64,000 nt of DNA from Cyclobacterium xiamenense (GTDB taxonomy: Bacteria; Bacteroidota; Bacteroidia; Cytophagales; Cyclobacteriaceae), in assembly GCF_009467825.1 (NCBI RefSeq), contig NZ_WIOK01000012.1:45531-109530 (forward strand), in the 5' to 3' direction. Of this stretch, positions 1-8,596 are shown one piece after another; positions within the stretch are counted from its first letter, which is position 1; each line of letters opens with the position of its first letter. Below the pieces are notes generated by a model. It was not told the origin of the DNA, did no database searches, and saw only the letters and a program-made list of their open reading frames with translations. A program made the translations under genes and the position numbers.

Positions 1-1129
1 AGTAACGCTGACGGTAACGGATGAGCAGGGAGAAGAAGCCAGCGATCAATTGACGATTGTGGTGTCTCCGGAAGTGGTACCGCCAGTTGATCCGGCATTC
101 GAGTTGCGTATTAACGCAGGCGGACCAGCACTGACGTACGAGGGCAAGGACTTTGCTGCAGACACGTACTTTGTGGGAGGAAAAACCTATACGAACAGCA
201 GTGCTTCGCTTCCGACCTTGTACCAGACAGAGCGAAGTTCGACAACGAAAACGTTTGCCTACGAGGTACCGCTAGCAAATGGCGACTACCAGGTAGTGCT
301 TCACTTTGCGGAGATCTACTGGGGAGTGGCAACCGGCGTTGCCGGAGGCAGTGGCAAGCGGGTGTTCAATGTGAACATCGAAGGGGATCCGGTGCTGAGT
401 TCCTTTGACATCAACGCGGAAGCGGCACCGGGTACGGTGTTGACGAAAACCATCGATGTCACGGTAAGTGACGGGGAGCTGACGATGAACTTCTCTGCAC
501 AAGGCGGAGCGGATCAGCCAAAACTCTCGGCGTTTGAGGTTATCGAAATAGACGGATCCGGGCTGCGTACGAATCAACAACAAGCAGCACCGTTACTGGT
601 CGCAAGCCCCATGGAGGGATCAGGTCCATTGATGGTCAAATTTTCTGGCGACTTGCTGGGAACTGCAGATCCTGAATTGAGCTACTACTGGGATTTTGGA
701 GACGGCAACGCTTCCAAAGAAAAGAATCCGGTGAATATCTTCACCGAGCCAGGTGTGTACGAAGTAAAGGCCAGGATTGGTAAATACGGTATTCCGCTGT
801 ACACCGAAACAGTGATGGTAACTGTTTGGGATGAATCGCAGGATCAAGACGGTGAGTCGGTGGTTGAACAAGCGGTTACGATTGCGATGTATCCGAATCC
901 AGCCTCTACTTTCGTGAATTTGAGACTGGATCATCCTACGGAACAGATTGCGGAGGTTAGGATCTTCGATTTGCGTGGAAGACTGGTGAATACCTTTGTG
1001 CCGGCTGAGGATCAGTTCAGTAAGTCGTATGAGATCTCGGTCAATGATCTGGCGGCAGGGTTGTATTTTGTCAGCACGATTACCGATTCGGGTTACAGGG
1101 ATATGCAGCGATTGATCATCGTTCGATAA
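1..1129 (+). CDS. Secreted malectin/PKD protein with T9SS sorting domain, 5' truncated
   Basis: The frame is open to the window edge, so only the C-terminus is seen; the TTG at 50 is not a real start because coding continues upstream with the end of a PKD-like beta domain (VTLTVTDEQG). Reading from position 50: a malectin-like carbohydrate-binding domain at about residues 15-165 (begins ELRINAGG, contains YQVVLHFAE), then a PKD domain at about 190-260 (YYWDFGDGNAS), then a type A T9SS C-terminal signal from about 280 (MYPNPAS, LRGRLV, LAAGLYFV). The protein is expected to cross the outer membrane by type IX secretion and be surface-anchored or released. The catalytic part, if any, lies upstream; malectin plus PKD suggests a glycan-binding or glycan-degrading protein. 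Confidence 0.9.
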   Translation, partial: VTLTVTDEQGEEASDQLTIVVSPEVVPPVDPAFELRINAGGPALTYEGKDFAADTYFVGGKTYTNSSASLPTLYQTERSSTTKTFAYEVPLANGDYQVVLHFAEIYWGVATGVAGGSGKRVFNVNIEGDPVLSSFDINAEAAPGTVLTKTIDVTVSDGELTMNFSAQGGADQPKLSAFEVIEIDGSGLRTNQQQAAPLLVASPMEGSGPLMVKFSGDLLGTADPELSYYWDFGDGNASKEKNPVNIFTEPGVYEVKARIGKYGIPLYTETVMVTVWDESQDQDGESVVEQAVTIAMYPNPASTFVNLRLDHPTEQIAEVRIFDLRGRLVNTFVPAEDQFSKSYEISVNDLAAGLYFVSTITDSGYRDMQRLIIVR

Positions 1130-1201
1130 TGCCAGTAAGCAGAAGTTCCCTCTTGACAACAGCCAATTGACCAATTTGGCTAGTATAAAAGTAACGGGAA
1201 A

Positions 1202-1230
1202 GGGAGTTCGATTTCGAGCTCCCTTTTTTC
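1202..1230 (+). terminator. Rho-independent terminator of the T9SS protein gene
   Basis: A 9-bp stem (1202-1210 with 1215-1223, one G-U pair) closes an ATTT loop and is followed by six T. It lies 72 bases after the stop codon at 1129. Confidence 0.8.
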
Positions 1231-1320
1231 GTTTGGCCGGTAATGGAAGTTGGTTCGCTACAAACAGGCACTATTTTTTACTGTAGGAATGCAAATTAAT
1301 CAACAAAAACACGCTTTATT

Positions 1321-1350
1321 TTTGATAATCCGTGGAATGAATTATTTTTG
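1321..1350 (+). promoter_or_regulatory. Bacteroidota-type promoter for ugd
   Basis: TTTG at 1321-1324, an 18-base spacer, and TATTTTTG at 1343-1350 match the -33 TTTG / -7 TAnnTTTG pattern of the Bacteroidota primary sigma factor. Transcription would start near 1356, giving a leader of about 105 nt before the ATG at 1462. Apart from this and the terminator at 1202, I see nothing else in the 332-base gap 1130-1461. Confidence 0.6.
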
Positions 1351-1461
1351 CCTCCTAGCTTACAACGGTTTCCGCGAGAATTTTAGATTAAATTTTTAAT
1401 AAAAGAAAGTAGAATTAATTTTATACTGTCCGCACGTGTGCTGATTTAAACCAAAAAAAAA

Positions 1462-2859
1462 ATGAAAGTCCAGAATATTTGTTGTATCGGGGCGGGATAT
1501 GTGGGAGGCCCGACCATGGCGGTGATTGCAAAAAAATGTCCAGACATCAAGGTAACGGTGGTGGATATCAATCAGGATCGCATTGCTGCCTGGAATGATG
1601 AGAACGTAGATAATATTCCGGTATACGAGCCGGGTTTATCTGCGGTAGTGGCAGAAGCAAGGGGAAGAAACTTATTTTTTTCCACAGATGTGGACAAAGC
1701 CATTGACGAAGCCGAAATGATTTTTATTTCTGTAAATACCCCTACGAAGACCTACGGAGAAGGGAAGGGACAGGCCGCGGACTTGAAATGGATCGAATTA
1801 TGTGCCCGGCAGATCGCCCGGGTAGCTAAGGGAGATAAAATCGTTGTGGAGAAATCTACCTTGCCTGTTCGTACAGCCAGTACGCTGAAGGATATTTTGA
1901 CGCATACAGGAGACGGATTAAGTTTCCAGATACTTTCCAATCCGGAGTTTCTTGCTGAGGGAACTGCAGTGGAGGATCTAATGGATCCGGACCGGGTATT
2001 GATTGGTGGGGACCAGACACAGGAAGGCTTGAATGCCATTCAGGCACTGGTAGATGTATACGCCAGGTGGGTTCCCAGAGAAAAAATCCTGACGACCAAC
2101 GTGTGGTCCTCTGAATTGTCTAAACTTACTGCCAATGCTTATCTGGCACAGCGGGTTTCTTCAATTAATTCCCTCTCGGAATTATGTGAATTTACGGAGG
2201 CAGATATCAATGAAGTAGCCAGGGCAATCGGTACCGATTCGCGCATTGGTCCCAAGTTTTTAAAGGCTTCGGTGGGTTTTGGAGGTTCTTGTTTCCAAAA
2301 GGACATTTTGAACCTCGTTTACATTTCCAGAAGCTACGGCTTGAACGAAGTGGCTGACTATTGGGAGCAGGTAATCATTATGAACGACCATCAAAAACGG
2401 CGTTTTGCGAAGAAGATTATCAAAAACCTATACAATACGGTAAGCGGGAAGAAGATTGCCTTTTTAGGCTGGGCATTTAAAAAAGACACCAACGATACCC
2501 GCGAATCGGCCGCCATCTATGTAGCGGATCATCTGCTAAACGAGCAATCCTTCATAGAAACGTATGATCCGAAAGTGAAAAAAGAACAGGTATATACAGA
2601 TCTTGACTATCTTGGGAGCAGGTCGTCGGAAGAAAATCGTAAAAATTTAACGGTGGGTACCGATCCGTACAAGGTCTGCGAAGGAGCTCACGCAGTAGCG
2701 GTGTTGACCGAATGGGATGAGTTTAAAACCTACGATTGGAAGCGTATCTACGATGGGATGCTTAAACCTGCCCACGTATTTGATGGAAGAAATATTCTTG
2801 ATAAAGAGGCGCTACGATCCATTGGATTTCAGGTGCATGCGATTGGAACCGCAGATTAA
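1462..2859 (+). CDS. ugd: UDP-glucose 6-dehydrogenase
   Basis: Oxidises UDP-glucose to UDP-glucuronate with two NAD+ in the cytoplasm. 465 aa. N-terminal Rossmann motif GAGYVGG at residues 8-14, [10 protein letters not shown], the [11 protein letters not shown] block, and catalytic Cys277 in [10 protein letters not shown] are all present, and the C-terminal UDP-binding domain is complete. The whole length resembles the animal-type enzyme (for example [12 protein letters not shown] and [14 protein letters not shown]) more than the short E. coli Ugd. It stands alone between two terminators. The UDP-glucuronate is the likely substrate of the decarboxylase at 36618, and both should feed the exopolysaccharide locus. 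The start is an ATG about 105 nt below a good promoter. Confidence 0.96.
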   Translation: MKVQNICCIGAGYVGGPTMAVIAKKCPDIKVTVVDINQDRIAAWNDENVDNIPVYEPGLSAVVAEARGRNLFFSTDVDKAIDEAEMIFISVNTPTKTYGEGKGQAADLKWIELCARQIARVAKGDKIVVEKSTLPVRTASTLKDILTHTGDGLSFQILSNPEFLAEGTAVEDLMDPDRVLIGGDQTQEGLNAIQALVDVYARWVPREKILTTNVWSSELSKLTANAYLAQRVSSINSLSELCEFTEADINEVARAIGTDSRIGPKFLKASVGFGGSCFQKDILNLVYISRSYGLNEVADYWEQVIIMNDHQKRRFAKKIIKNLYNTVSGKKIAFLGWAFKKDTNDTRESAAIYVADHLLNEQSFIETYDPKVKKEQVYTDLDYLGSRSSEENRKNLTVGTDPYKVCEGAHAVAVLTEWDEFKTYDWKRIYDGMLKPAHVFDGRNILDKEALRSIGFQVHAIGTAD

Positions 2860-2891
2860 AAATTGAATGGCACCTATGGGAGAATTGGAAC

Positions 2892-2919
2892 AAAAAAGGG
2901 TGAGAAATCACCCTTTTTT
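2892..2919. terminator. Bidirectional terminator between ugd and blaI-like gene
   Basis: A perfect 6-bp stem (GGGTGA/TCACCC, GAAA loop) is flanked by six A and six T, so it can act on both converging transcripts. Confidence 0.85.
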
Positions 2920-2935
2920 GTTACCCGTTTACTGA

Positions 2936-3304
2936 TCAGGTGCTTTTTACATCGTCTTTTACTTCGTCCATAATTTTTTCGAGGGCCTTCACATCCAATT
3001 TTTCATCTTTGGCGAAAAAAGAGGCCAATTTGGCGAATGAACCACTAAAATAACCTGATAGAAGATTTTTTATGGTAAAACTTCTGTATTCGTCTTTCGA
3101 AACAATGGGGTAATATTCATGGGATTTGCCATAAGCACGGTGCTTAACAAAACCTTTCCTCTCCAAAATACGTATAATTGTCGATACCGTGTTATACGCC
3201 GGTTTTGGCGTTTTCATTTTTTCCAGGACATCTTTGACAAATCCTTTCTCAATGTCCCATAGAATCTGCATGATCTGCTCTTCTGCTCTTGTTAATTCTC
3301 TCAT
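2936..3304 (-). CDS. BlaI/MecI/CopY-family transcriptional repressor
   Basis: 122 aa, the usual family length. The N-terminal winged helix begins LTRAEEQIMQILW and has the recognition region AYNTVSTIIRILERKGFV; the C-terminal helices (about 75-120) form the dimer domain. Canonical members bind dyads and are cleaved when a partner BlaR1/MecR1-type M56 sensor peptidase is triggered. No M56 gene lies next to it; neighbours are ugd (convergent) and a desaturase. It is therefore an orphan repressor here, or its sensor is elsewhere. A dyad containing TACTAAAGTA directly upstream of its start suggests autoregulation. Family assignment is secure, target is unknown. Confidence 0.88.
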   Translation of the reverse strand: MRELTRAEEQIMQILWDIEKGFVKDVLEKMKTPKPAYNTVSTIIRILERKGFVKHRAYGKSHEYYPIVSKDEYRSFTIKNLLSGYFSGSFAKLASFFAKDEKLDVKALEKIMDEVKDDVKST

Positions 3305-3307
3305 AAG

Positions 3308-3321
3308 TTTACTAAAGTAGG
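3308..3321. promoter_or_regulatory. Candidate BlaI-type operator at the repressor's own start
   Basis: The inverted repeat TAC-TAAA-GTA (3310-3319) sits 5 bases upstream of the blaI-like start codon. A second copy of the core TACTAAA is at 3411-3417, inside the same spacer. BlaI/CopY sites are short dyads with TAC/GTA arms, so the match is suggestive only. Confidence 0.35.
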
Positions 3322-3452
3322 TGATTTTGCATGAACTTAACCATTTAGTTTTTTAATTGCAAAGCTTTTTTAAAAAAAATATGCTGTAAAAAGAATTATT
3401 CAAAAAATCCTACTAAAAGTTAAATGTTTTTTGGGCCTTGGCTTTTTTTTGC

Positions 3453-3496
3453 GCAAAAAAAATCAGCTGTCCTGAAAGTCCGTGAACAGCTGATTT
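3453..3496 (-). terminator. Terminator of the desaturase gene
   Basis: Read on the minus strand, an 11-bp perfect stem (3496-3486 with 3470-3460, sequence AAATCAGCTGT) is followed by a run of T. It lies 10 bases after the desaturase stop codon. Confidence 0.85.
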
Positions 3497-3506
3497 GTAA
3501 GGGGAG

Positions 3507-4259
3507 TTAACCCATCGGTTTTAATTTTATGATTCCCGTTGCATGGAGTAATTTAACAATGGGATAAGTGGGGTCAAACTCGTACCATTTGACGGCAAAG
3601 TTGGCCCGTTTAGGTAAGCGGTGGTGATTGTTTTGAAACAATTCTCCCAACATGAGAAAATCTAAAAACAGGGAATTTTTTGAGTGGTCGTTGTTGTCGA
3701 AATTTGCGTATCCGTATTTATGGCCGCTCCAGTTGACGATGGCTCCATGTACTGGGCCCATCATAAAATGTATGGGGAGCAGGAAGTACATCCACCAGTG
3801 GGTTCCTGCCAATTCAAATACACTGATGCTTAACACGTATATTACTACGTATACCAAACCCCAGCCGATTCGTAGAAACATGGTGTCGGCAAACCGATCA
3901 AAGCGGTTCCAATCCGGCACATCTTTTGAAAACCGTTCTTCGGGTTTGACCTTAAATGTAAAATGTTCGTTGTATATTTTTTTTGTCTTCCACATCATGG
4001 TAAACAGATTTTCTGTATGATGCGGGCTATGCGGGTCTTTTGGTGTATCGCTGTACGCATGGTGCATGCGGTGCAGGATAGCGTATGCTCTGGGGGAAAG
4101 GTACGAACTGCCCTGAGCAATCCAGGTGAAAATGTAAAAAAATTTTTCCCAGAACTTACTCATTACAAACATCTGATGGGCGGCATACCGGTGCAGAAAA
4201 AAACTCTGACAGAATAACGAAAAGTACCAATGCAGAAGAAATAGAACGATTAAAATCAC
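3507..4259 (-). CDS. Membrane fatty acid (acyl-CoA/lipid) desaturase
   Basis: Di-iron integral membrane desaturase of the delta-9 type. The three histidine boxes are present: HRYAAH (about residue 24), HRMHHAYSD (about 64) and QNNHHRLP near 214. Hydrophobic segments at about 1-20, 34-50, 130-150 and 155-175 fit a four-helix membrane protein. At 250 aa it is compact compared with eukaryotic SCD enzymes but similar to bacterial ones. It would insert a cis double bond in membrane acyl chains and adjust fluidity. It has its own terminator. The gene upstream on the same strand (4395-5273) is separated by 135 bases and is functionally unrelated. Confidence 0.9.
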   Translation of the reverse strand: MILIVLFLLHWYFSLFCQSFFLHRYAAHQMFVMSKFWEKFFYIFTWIAQGSSYLSPRAYAILHRMHHAYSDTPKDPHSPHHTENLFTMMWKTKKIYNEHFTFKVKPEERFSKDVPDWNRFDRFADTMFLRIGWGLVYVVIYVLSISVFELAGTHWWMYFLLPIHFMMGPVHGAIVNWSGHKYGYANFDNNDHSKNSLFLDFLMLGELFQNNHHRLPKRANFAVKWYEFDPTYPIVKLLHATGIIKLKPMG

Positions 4260-4394
4260 TGTTATTTAATTTTGATTACTACCGTAAAATTAAAGCCAAA
4301 TTTCCGGATTCTAGCCTTAGTCACGGAATTTTTTATGAAAGGTAGAAAAATCATTCATTGGAAAGGTTTCCCATCGTTTTTTAGGAGAGTTAAT

Positions 4395-5273
4395 TTATTG
4401 GTTCTGTTCTGCTTCAAAGTAATTCCATAGCATTCCGGATAGTTTTCGCTGAAGTCGGTAGGCTTCGTTGTCCTCGTCCCAGGTAGTATCTCGATTATTT
4501 TTAGTGGCGATGTAGAATACGTAGTCGCCCGAGGGTCCGTTGACCATTACCAGTTCAGAGCGGGAACTGCTCACCATCCCTTGTTTGGAGGCGGTCTGAA
4601 TGTAGGGAGGTATGGCAGAAAGTGCGTAATTGTCATAGATCACATTGCTCATAAGCCGGTACATTTTTTGAGATAGTTCGGGAGAGAATAATTCTTCGTG
4701 ACGAATCATTCGTAGCAAGGAAACCATTTCCCTGGGGCTTGTTTGACCCCAGCCATATTTTTCCCAGGCTTCCTGCCTGCCCGCTGTACGGGAATTCACC
4801 CGGGTGTGTTCCAAACCCAGGCTGTCCAGAAGTTTATTAATCTCTTGCCCACCTCCAGCGAGTTCCTGACACCAAAGGGAAGCTGTATTATCGCTGTAGC
4901 CGATCATCAGTGAGAGCAGTGTGGCCAAGTCGGTCTCCGTGCTATCTTTAAAATATTGCATGAGCCCGGAACCTCCATACCGGATGCTGTCTCTGTAAAG
5001 CAGGGCCGTATCCAGCTCCAATTTTTTGTCATGGATTTGCTTGAAAATACCCACCATGATCGGCACTTTGATGACACTGGCGGTCGGGAAAAGAGAATCC
5101 GCCCGAATGGCAAAAATTTCTCCACTTGCCAGATGTTCCACATACAGACCGGTTTCCCCACCAAAATTTGCCATTTCCTCTTCCAGTTTTTGTGTGAAAG
5201 AAAAAGACTGAGCCTGTACCAGCTGACAGGCCGACCAAAAAACCAAAAAAAATGTTACCGAAGCTTTTGTCAT
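4395..5273 (-). CDS. Class A beta-lactamase-like serine hydrolase
   Basis: 292 aa with a Sec signal peptide (cleavage expected after VQAQ, about residue 22). Penicillin-recognising fold: Ser66-Val-Ile-Lys69 is the SxxK motif and Ser127-Asp-Asn129 is the SDN motif. The third motif, normally KTG, reads Lys230-Gln-Gly, and I cannot find the omega-loop ExxLN that deacylates true class A enzymes. It is probably a periplasmic serine hydrolase or a weak/atypical beta-lactamase rather than a proven resistance gene. An upstream in-frame start at 5399 would overlap the next gene and lacks a signal peptide at the N-terminus, so ATG 5273 is preferred; the gap to the phosphatase gene upstream is 47 bases. 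Confidence 0.82.
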   Translation of the reverse strand: MTKASVTFFLVFWSACQLVQAQSFSFTQKLEEEMANFGGETGLYVEHLASGEIFAIRADSLFPTASVIKVPIMVGIFKQIHDKKLELDTALLYRDSIRYGGSGLMQYFKDSTETDLATLLSLMIGYSDNTASLWCQELAGGGQEINKLLDSLGLEHTRVNSRTAGRQEAWEKYGWGQTSPREMVSLLRMIRHEELFSPELSQKMYRLMSNVIYDNYALSAIPPYIQTASKQGMVSSSRSELVMVNGPSGDYVFYIATKNNRDTTWDEDNEAYRLQRKLSGMLWNYFEAEQNQ

Positions 5274-5320
5274 GTTTGGTTGCGAAATTAGCCTGTATAT
5301 TTCTCTATAAATTGCCCTTG

Positions 5321-6349
5321 CTAAAACGAAATGTCCTGTTCCAGTAGCGCCAGTCCTTCTACTCCTTTGATGTGAAATTTCATCCGTTTCTCTTCCCAAT
5401 CGATGGTTAGCAGCCCATAATGAAGCTCATGGATGACTTCCCCCTGTCGATATCGATTTGGTTCTCCCGAGTAATCCGAATACACATGGGTTAACCCACT
5501 GCTGGTGATTTCATAAAGTGGGTAGCCGTTATTTAAGGTCATTTTGGATACCTCCGAAATGTGCCGGTCCCCGCTTATCAACACCGCTCCGCTGGGGTTC
5601 GTTTTTTCAATTAGCGCCAGCAATCGCCGACGCTCGGCTGGAAAATTGGCCCATTTTTCAAACCGGTGTTCTTCCGGCAGAAACTGAATGCCCGAGGCGA
5701 GGATGTGGATGGCGGCATCGCTATTCTCCAAAGCCTCTTCCAACCATTTCCATTGGGCTTCTCCGAGGAGGGTTCCTTCCTCATTCGGTACATAGCTGCC
5801 ATTGACTTTTAGAAGCGTATCCCGGTGGTAACGTGTATCGAGCAGGAGTAGTTTTACTTTCCGATCACCGGAACCAAACGTGTGCGCAGCATAGGCACCT
5901 TTTTGAGACCTTCTGGGGCTTTCTTTTGGCACCTCTAAAAAATCAAGCAACAATTGCTGGCTGGAGTCCTTCTGGCTGTAGTGTTTGCCGCCATCGTTGA
6001 TCCCGTAATCGTGGTCGTCCCATATGCCCACGACCGGGGTAGTTACCCGTAACTTCTGATAGTCCGGCTGCTGGTATTGCATTTCGTAACTAGCAGCCAT
6101 TTCCTGCATATCGTGCGTATCCGCATAGATATTGTCTCCCAACCAAATCCAGACATCTGGCTTTTCATCCAGGATGGGTTTCCAAAGTGGTTGTGGCAGG
6201 TGTTGCCGGTTACAGGAACCGAAAGCAAGGGTACCAGGCCCTTTATTCACCTGATTTTCAGTCGACGGTGGGGAACAAGCGGCAACAAGCAGACAAAAGG
6301 CCAATCCTTTCGTGAACAATTGAAACGAACCGATGGGCAGTATTTTCAT
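5321..6349 (-). CDS. PhoD-like alkaline phosphatase/phosphodiesterase lipoprotein
   Basis: 342 aa. N-terminal lipoprotein signal with lipobox LVAAC at about residues 21-25. Metallophosphatase motifs of the PhoD family: FGSCNRQ, WLGDNIYAD, WDDHDYGINDGG and ISGDRHISE. PhoD enzymes hydrolyse phosphomonoesters and diesters using Ca/Fe; lipidation would place this one on the periplasmic membrane face. It is followed 47 bases later on the same strand by the serine hydrolase, so the two may be co-transcribed. Actual substrate unknown. Confidence 0.9.
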   Translation of the reverse strand: MKILPIGSFQLFTKGLAFCLLVAACSPPSTENQVNKGPGTLAFGSCNRQHLPQPLWKPILDEKPDVWIWLGDNIYADTHDMQEMAASYEMQYQQPDYQKLRVTTPVVGIWDDHDYGINDGGKHYSQKDSSQQLLLDFLEVPKESPRRSQKGAYAAHTFGSGDRKVKLLLLDTRYHRDTLLKVNGSYVPNEEGTLLGEAQWKWLEEALENSDAAIHILASGIQFLPEEHRFEKWANFPAERRRLLALIEKTNPSGAVLISGDRHISEVSKMTLNNGYPLYEITSSGLTHVYSDYSGEPNRYRQGEVIHELHYGLLTIDWEEKRMKFHIKGVEGLALLEQDISF

Positions 6350-6414
6350 AGGAAGAGTCGGCGGTTTACGGTAGATTTAACTAAAAGAAGACGAATGACA
6401 AAAATCAAAACAGC

Positions 6415-7743
6415 CTAGTAAACGGGAAATTCTTTCTCCAGACCGGTAAAACTGTCAATCATTTGCCAGGTAGATGGCTGAAATCGCTGTCGGTTGTTTG
6501 ACGCACTGCCCCCATATTGAATGTAGGTAAGCGCACTTGCCAGGTTGTCTTCCTTTGGATCGCCCCAGTTAAAGGCGGGGTTGTCCCTGGAAGGGATGGT
6601 TACCGGAAAACCCTGGTAATACGCAGCATTTCCATTTGCGTTGGCGATAGCAAACGTAATGGGGACCAATTCCACCTGGTTTTGCGACAGCACTTCGTTA
6701 AATTGGGATAGGGGAAAAGAGCCAACGGGCTTGCCGTAGGTGCTTTCTCCTACCAGAATGACGTCCATGTACGGATCCAAACAGTTGATGATTAGCTCGC
6801 TTGCAGAGGCAGAGCCGCGGGAGGTGATGACTAGAAGTCGATCTAATTCCAGATTGCCGGTTTTACTGAACTGAAAAGTCTCGTTAAAATTGGTTTTTTC
6901 CGCGTTTAGGGCATTGGTATACATGAGTTTTCCGTCTTCGGAAGCAGGTATGAGCGCATTCATGATTTGTTCTGCGACATCCACAGAACCACCGCCATTG
7001 TACCGCAAATCCAAAACGAGTTCGTCTATACCTTGTGATTCAAAATAGGAAAGCGTTTCTTCCACCTCCAGGCTGCGGTTGGGGCTGACACCAGGGCTTA
7101 CCTTGAAGCTATTGTATACCCAATAGCCTACTTTTTTGCCTCCGGTTTCCAATACCTCTCGGTGAAGAACCGAGTTCGCCTGGTATTCGGATTTGATATT
7201 TGTTCGGGTAGTGGTACTGCCGTCAGGTAGTTTGAACGTAAAGGTATTGGTAACTCCCGGTGTATTTTCCCCCAACTCAAAATTGTATCCGTTCGTCGAG
7301 CGGTAGGATTCGATGGGTTTCCCGTTGATTTCAATGATTTCCCAGCCGCGTTCCCAGCCGTCCAATCCGGCTGGTGAGTCTTTGTAGACAAACGACACGT
7401 ACAGTTTTCCATCTTCGCCAAGACCAAAACCAAATCCATGTCCGGCATTTTGACCGGTAAAGGCCTTGTTGAATTCCTCCTGTGTGGTGAGATAGGACCA
7501 ACGGTCCAGTTGTAGGTACATGAGGTCGTACAAGAGGTCTTCGTTACTTCGGTAACTGCCCGAATTGATGGTTGCTGGCAAACGGTCGTTCCAATAGTAC
7601 CATTCCTGCATGCTTTCAAAAATTGCCTCTTTGACCAGCGATTCACTGCTGGGCATTTCTTCAAATTCCCGATTGCAAGAAACGAGGAACACCGAAAGTC
7701 CCAAAAAAAGCCCAAGAAAACATTTCCTTACTAGCAACACCAT
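6415..7743 (-). CDS. S41 family C-terminal processing peptidase, lipoprotein
   Basis: 442 aa from the ATG at 7743, which gives a clean lipoprotein signal (lipobox FLVSC). Alternative in-frame starts at 7767/7770 are possible; the longer frame up to 7881 reads through AT-rich spacer and looks non-coding. Order: N-terminal helical region, PDZ-like segment (DSPAGLDGWERGWEIIEINGKPI is the ligand-binding loop area), then the S41 catalytic core with LDLRYNGGGS, SRGSASASEL (nucleophile Ser) and STYGKPVG (general-base Lys). Such exported Tsp/CtpA-like peptidases are common in Bacteroidota and cut unfolded or tagged periplasmic proteins. It is divergent from the TetR gene. Confidence 0.9.
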   Translation of the reverse strand: MVLLVRKCFLGLFLGLSVFLVSCNREFEEMPSSESLVKEAIFESMQEWYYWNDRLPATINSGSYRSNEDLLYDLMYLQLDRWSYLTTQEEFNKAFTGQNAGHGFGFGLGEDGKLYVSFVYKDSPAGLDGWERGWEIIEINGKPIESYRSTNGYNFELGENTPGVTNTFTFKLPDGSTTTRTNIKSEYQANSVLHREVLETGGKKVGYWVYNSFKVSPGVSPNRSLEVEETLSYFESQGIDELVLDLRYNGGGSVDVAEQIMNALIPASEDGKLMYTNALNAEKTNFNETFQFSKTGNLELDRLLVITSRGSASASELIINCLDPYMDVILVGESTYGKPVGSFPLSQFNEVLSQNQVELVPITFAIANANGNAAYYQGFPVTIPSRDNPAFNWGDPKEDNLASALTYIQYGGSASNNRQRFQPSTWQMIDSFTGLEKEFPVY

Positions 7744-7934
7744 AACCTGTTTTTCATTTTCCCCCATCATTAACGAAAAAAAACCCGAATTGGATGCACG
7801 TTGGGTAAACAAATCTATCGGATCAATTAATTCCCCAAACCTGTTTGGGTGCCCGATAAAATTATTTACACATTTTAACAAACCTCTTGGACCCCGAACG
7901 TGTTATTTTCCCGGAGTACATTAATGACGAAGAA

Positions 7935-8591
7935 ATGACAGAAAAAACAAAAAGTCGAAAGACAGAAAAGAATAAGATAATTGATGCGTACATCAACCAT
8001 ATTTTAGAGACAGGCAACGAACCGGCGTCGGTTTTTAAATTCACCAAGGAATTGAAAATGCAGGAAGCTGCATTTTACGATCACTTCAGCAATTTTGAAT
8101 CCATCAAAAAAGCTGTTTGGGCTCGCGTTTACGAGGCCACCCTCGCTAACCTGGAAAGTCAGGAAGTTTACAAGTCGTATTCTACCCGTGAAAAGCTACT
8201 TGGATTTTACTTTACCTGGGTGGAAGAATTGAAAAGCAGGCGCTCCTATTTACTGGCTGTCTACGGAGATACTGCATTCAAGGATAAAAATTTCCCGACC
8301 GAGCTGAAAGAATTTAAGCGTAGTTTTAAGGATTTTGTTAATGAGTTGATACTTGAGGGCAAGGAGACCGAGGAAATTGCCGAGCGACCCTACCTGTCGG
8401 ATCGGTACGACGAAGCCCTTTGGCTTCAGGTGCTTTTTCTGTTTCGATTTTGGCTGAAAGATGACTCTCCGGCATTCGAAAAGACCGATGCGGCCATCGA
8501 AAAATCAGTAAATCTGGCGTTTGATCTAATGGGAAAGTCCGCAGTGGATAGTTTCGTGGATTTTGCCAAATTTTTATTTCAATCCAGGTAG
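7935..8591 (+). CDS. TetR/AcrR-family transcriptional regulator
   Basis: 218 aa. The N-terminal three-helix HTH spans about residues 10-60, with the typical TetR ending MQEAAFYDHFSNFESIKKAVW; the C-terminal helical region would bind a ligand but its class is not recognisable. ATG 7935 was chosen over a TTG at 7887 because homology to TetR begins just after it. The AarF/UbiB kinase gene starts 5 bases after its stop, so the pair forms an operon. The pairing suggests the regulator senses a lipid or isoprenoid-related state and controls itself and the kinase, which is inference. Confidence 0.85.
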   Translation: MTEKTKSRKTEKNKIIDAYINHILETGNEPASVFKFTKELKMQEAAFYDHFSNFESIKKAVWARVYEATLANLESQEVYKSYSTREKLLGFYFTWVEELKSRRSYLLAVYGDTAFKDKNFPTELKEFKRSFKDFVNELILEGKETEEIAERPYLSDRYDEALWLQVLFLFRFWLKDDSPAFEKTDAAIEKSVNLAFDLMGKSAVDSFVDFAKFLFQSR

Positions 8592-8596
8592 AGACC

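Noticed and set aside
620-1174. Long antisense ORF (184 aa) opposite the malectin/PKD protein
   Set aside because: The plus-strand frame has clear domains and a T9SS signal; the antisense product shows no motif and is a shadow of it.
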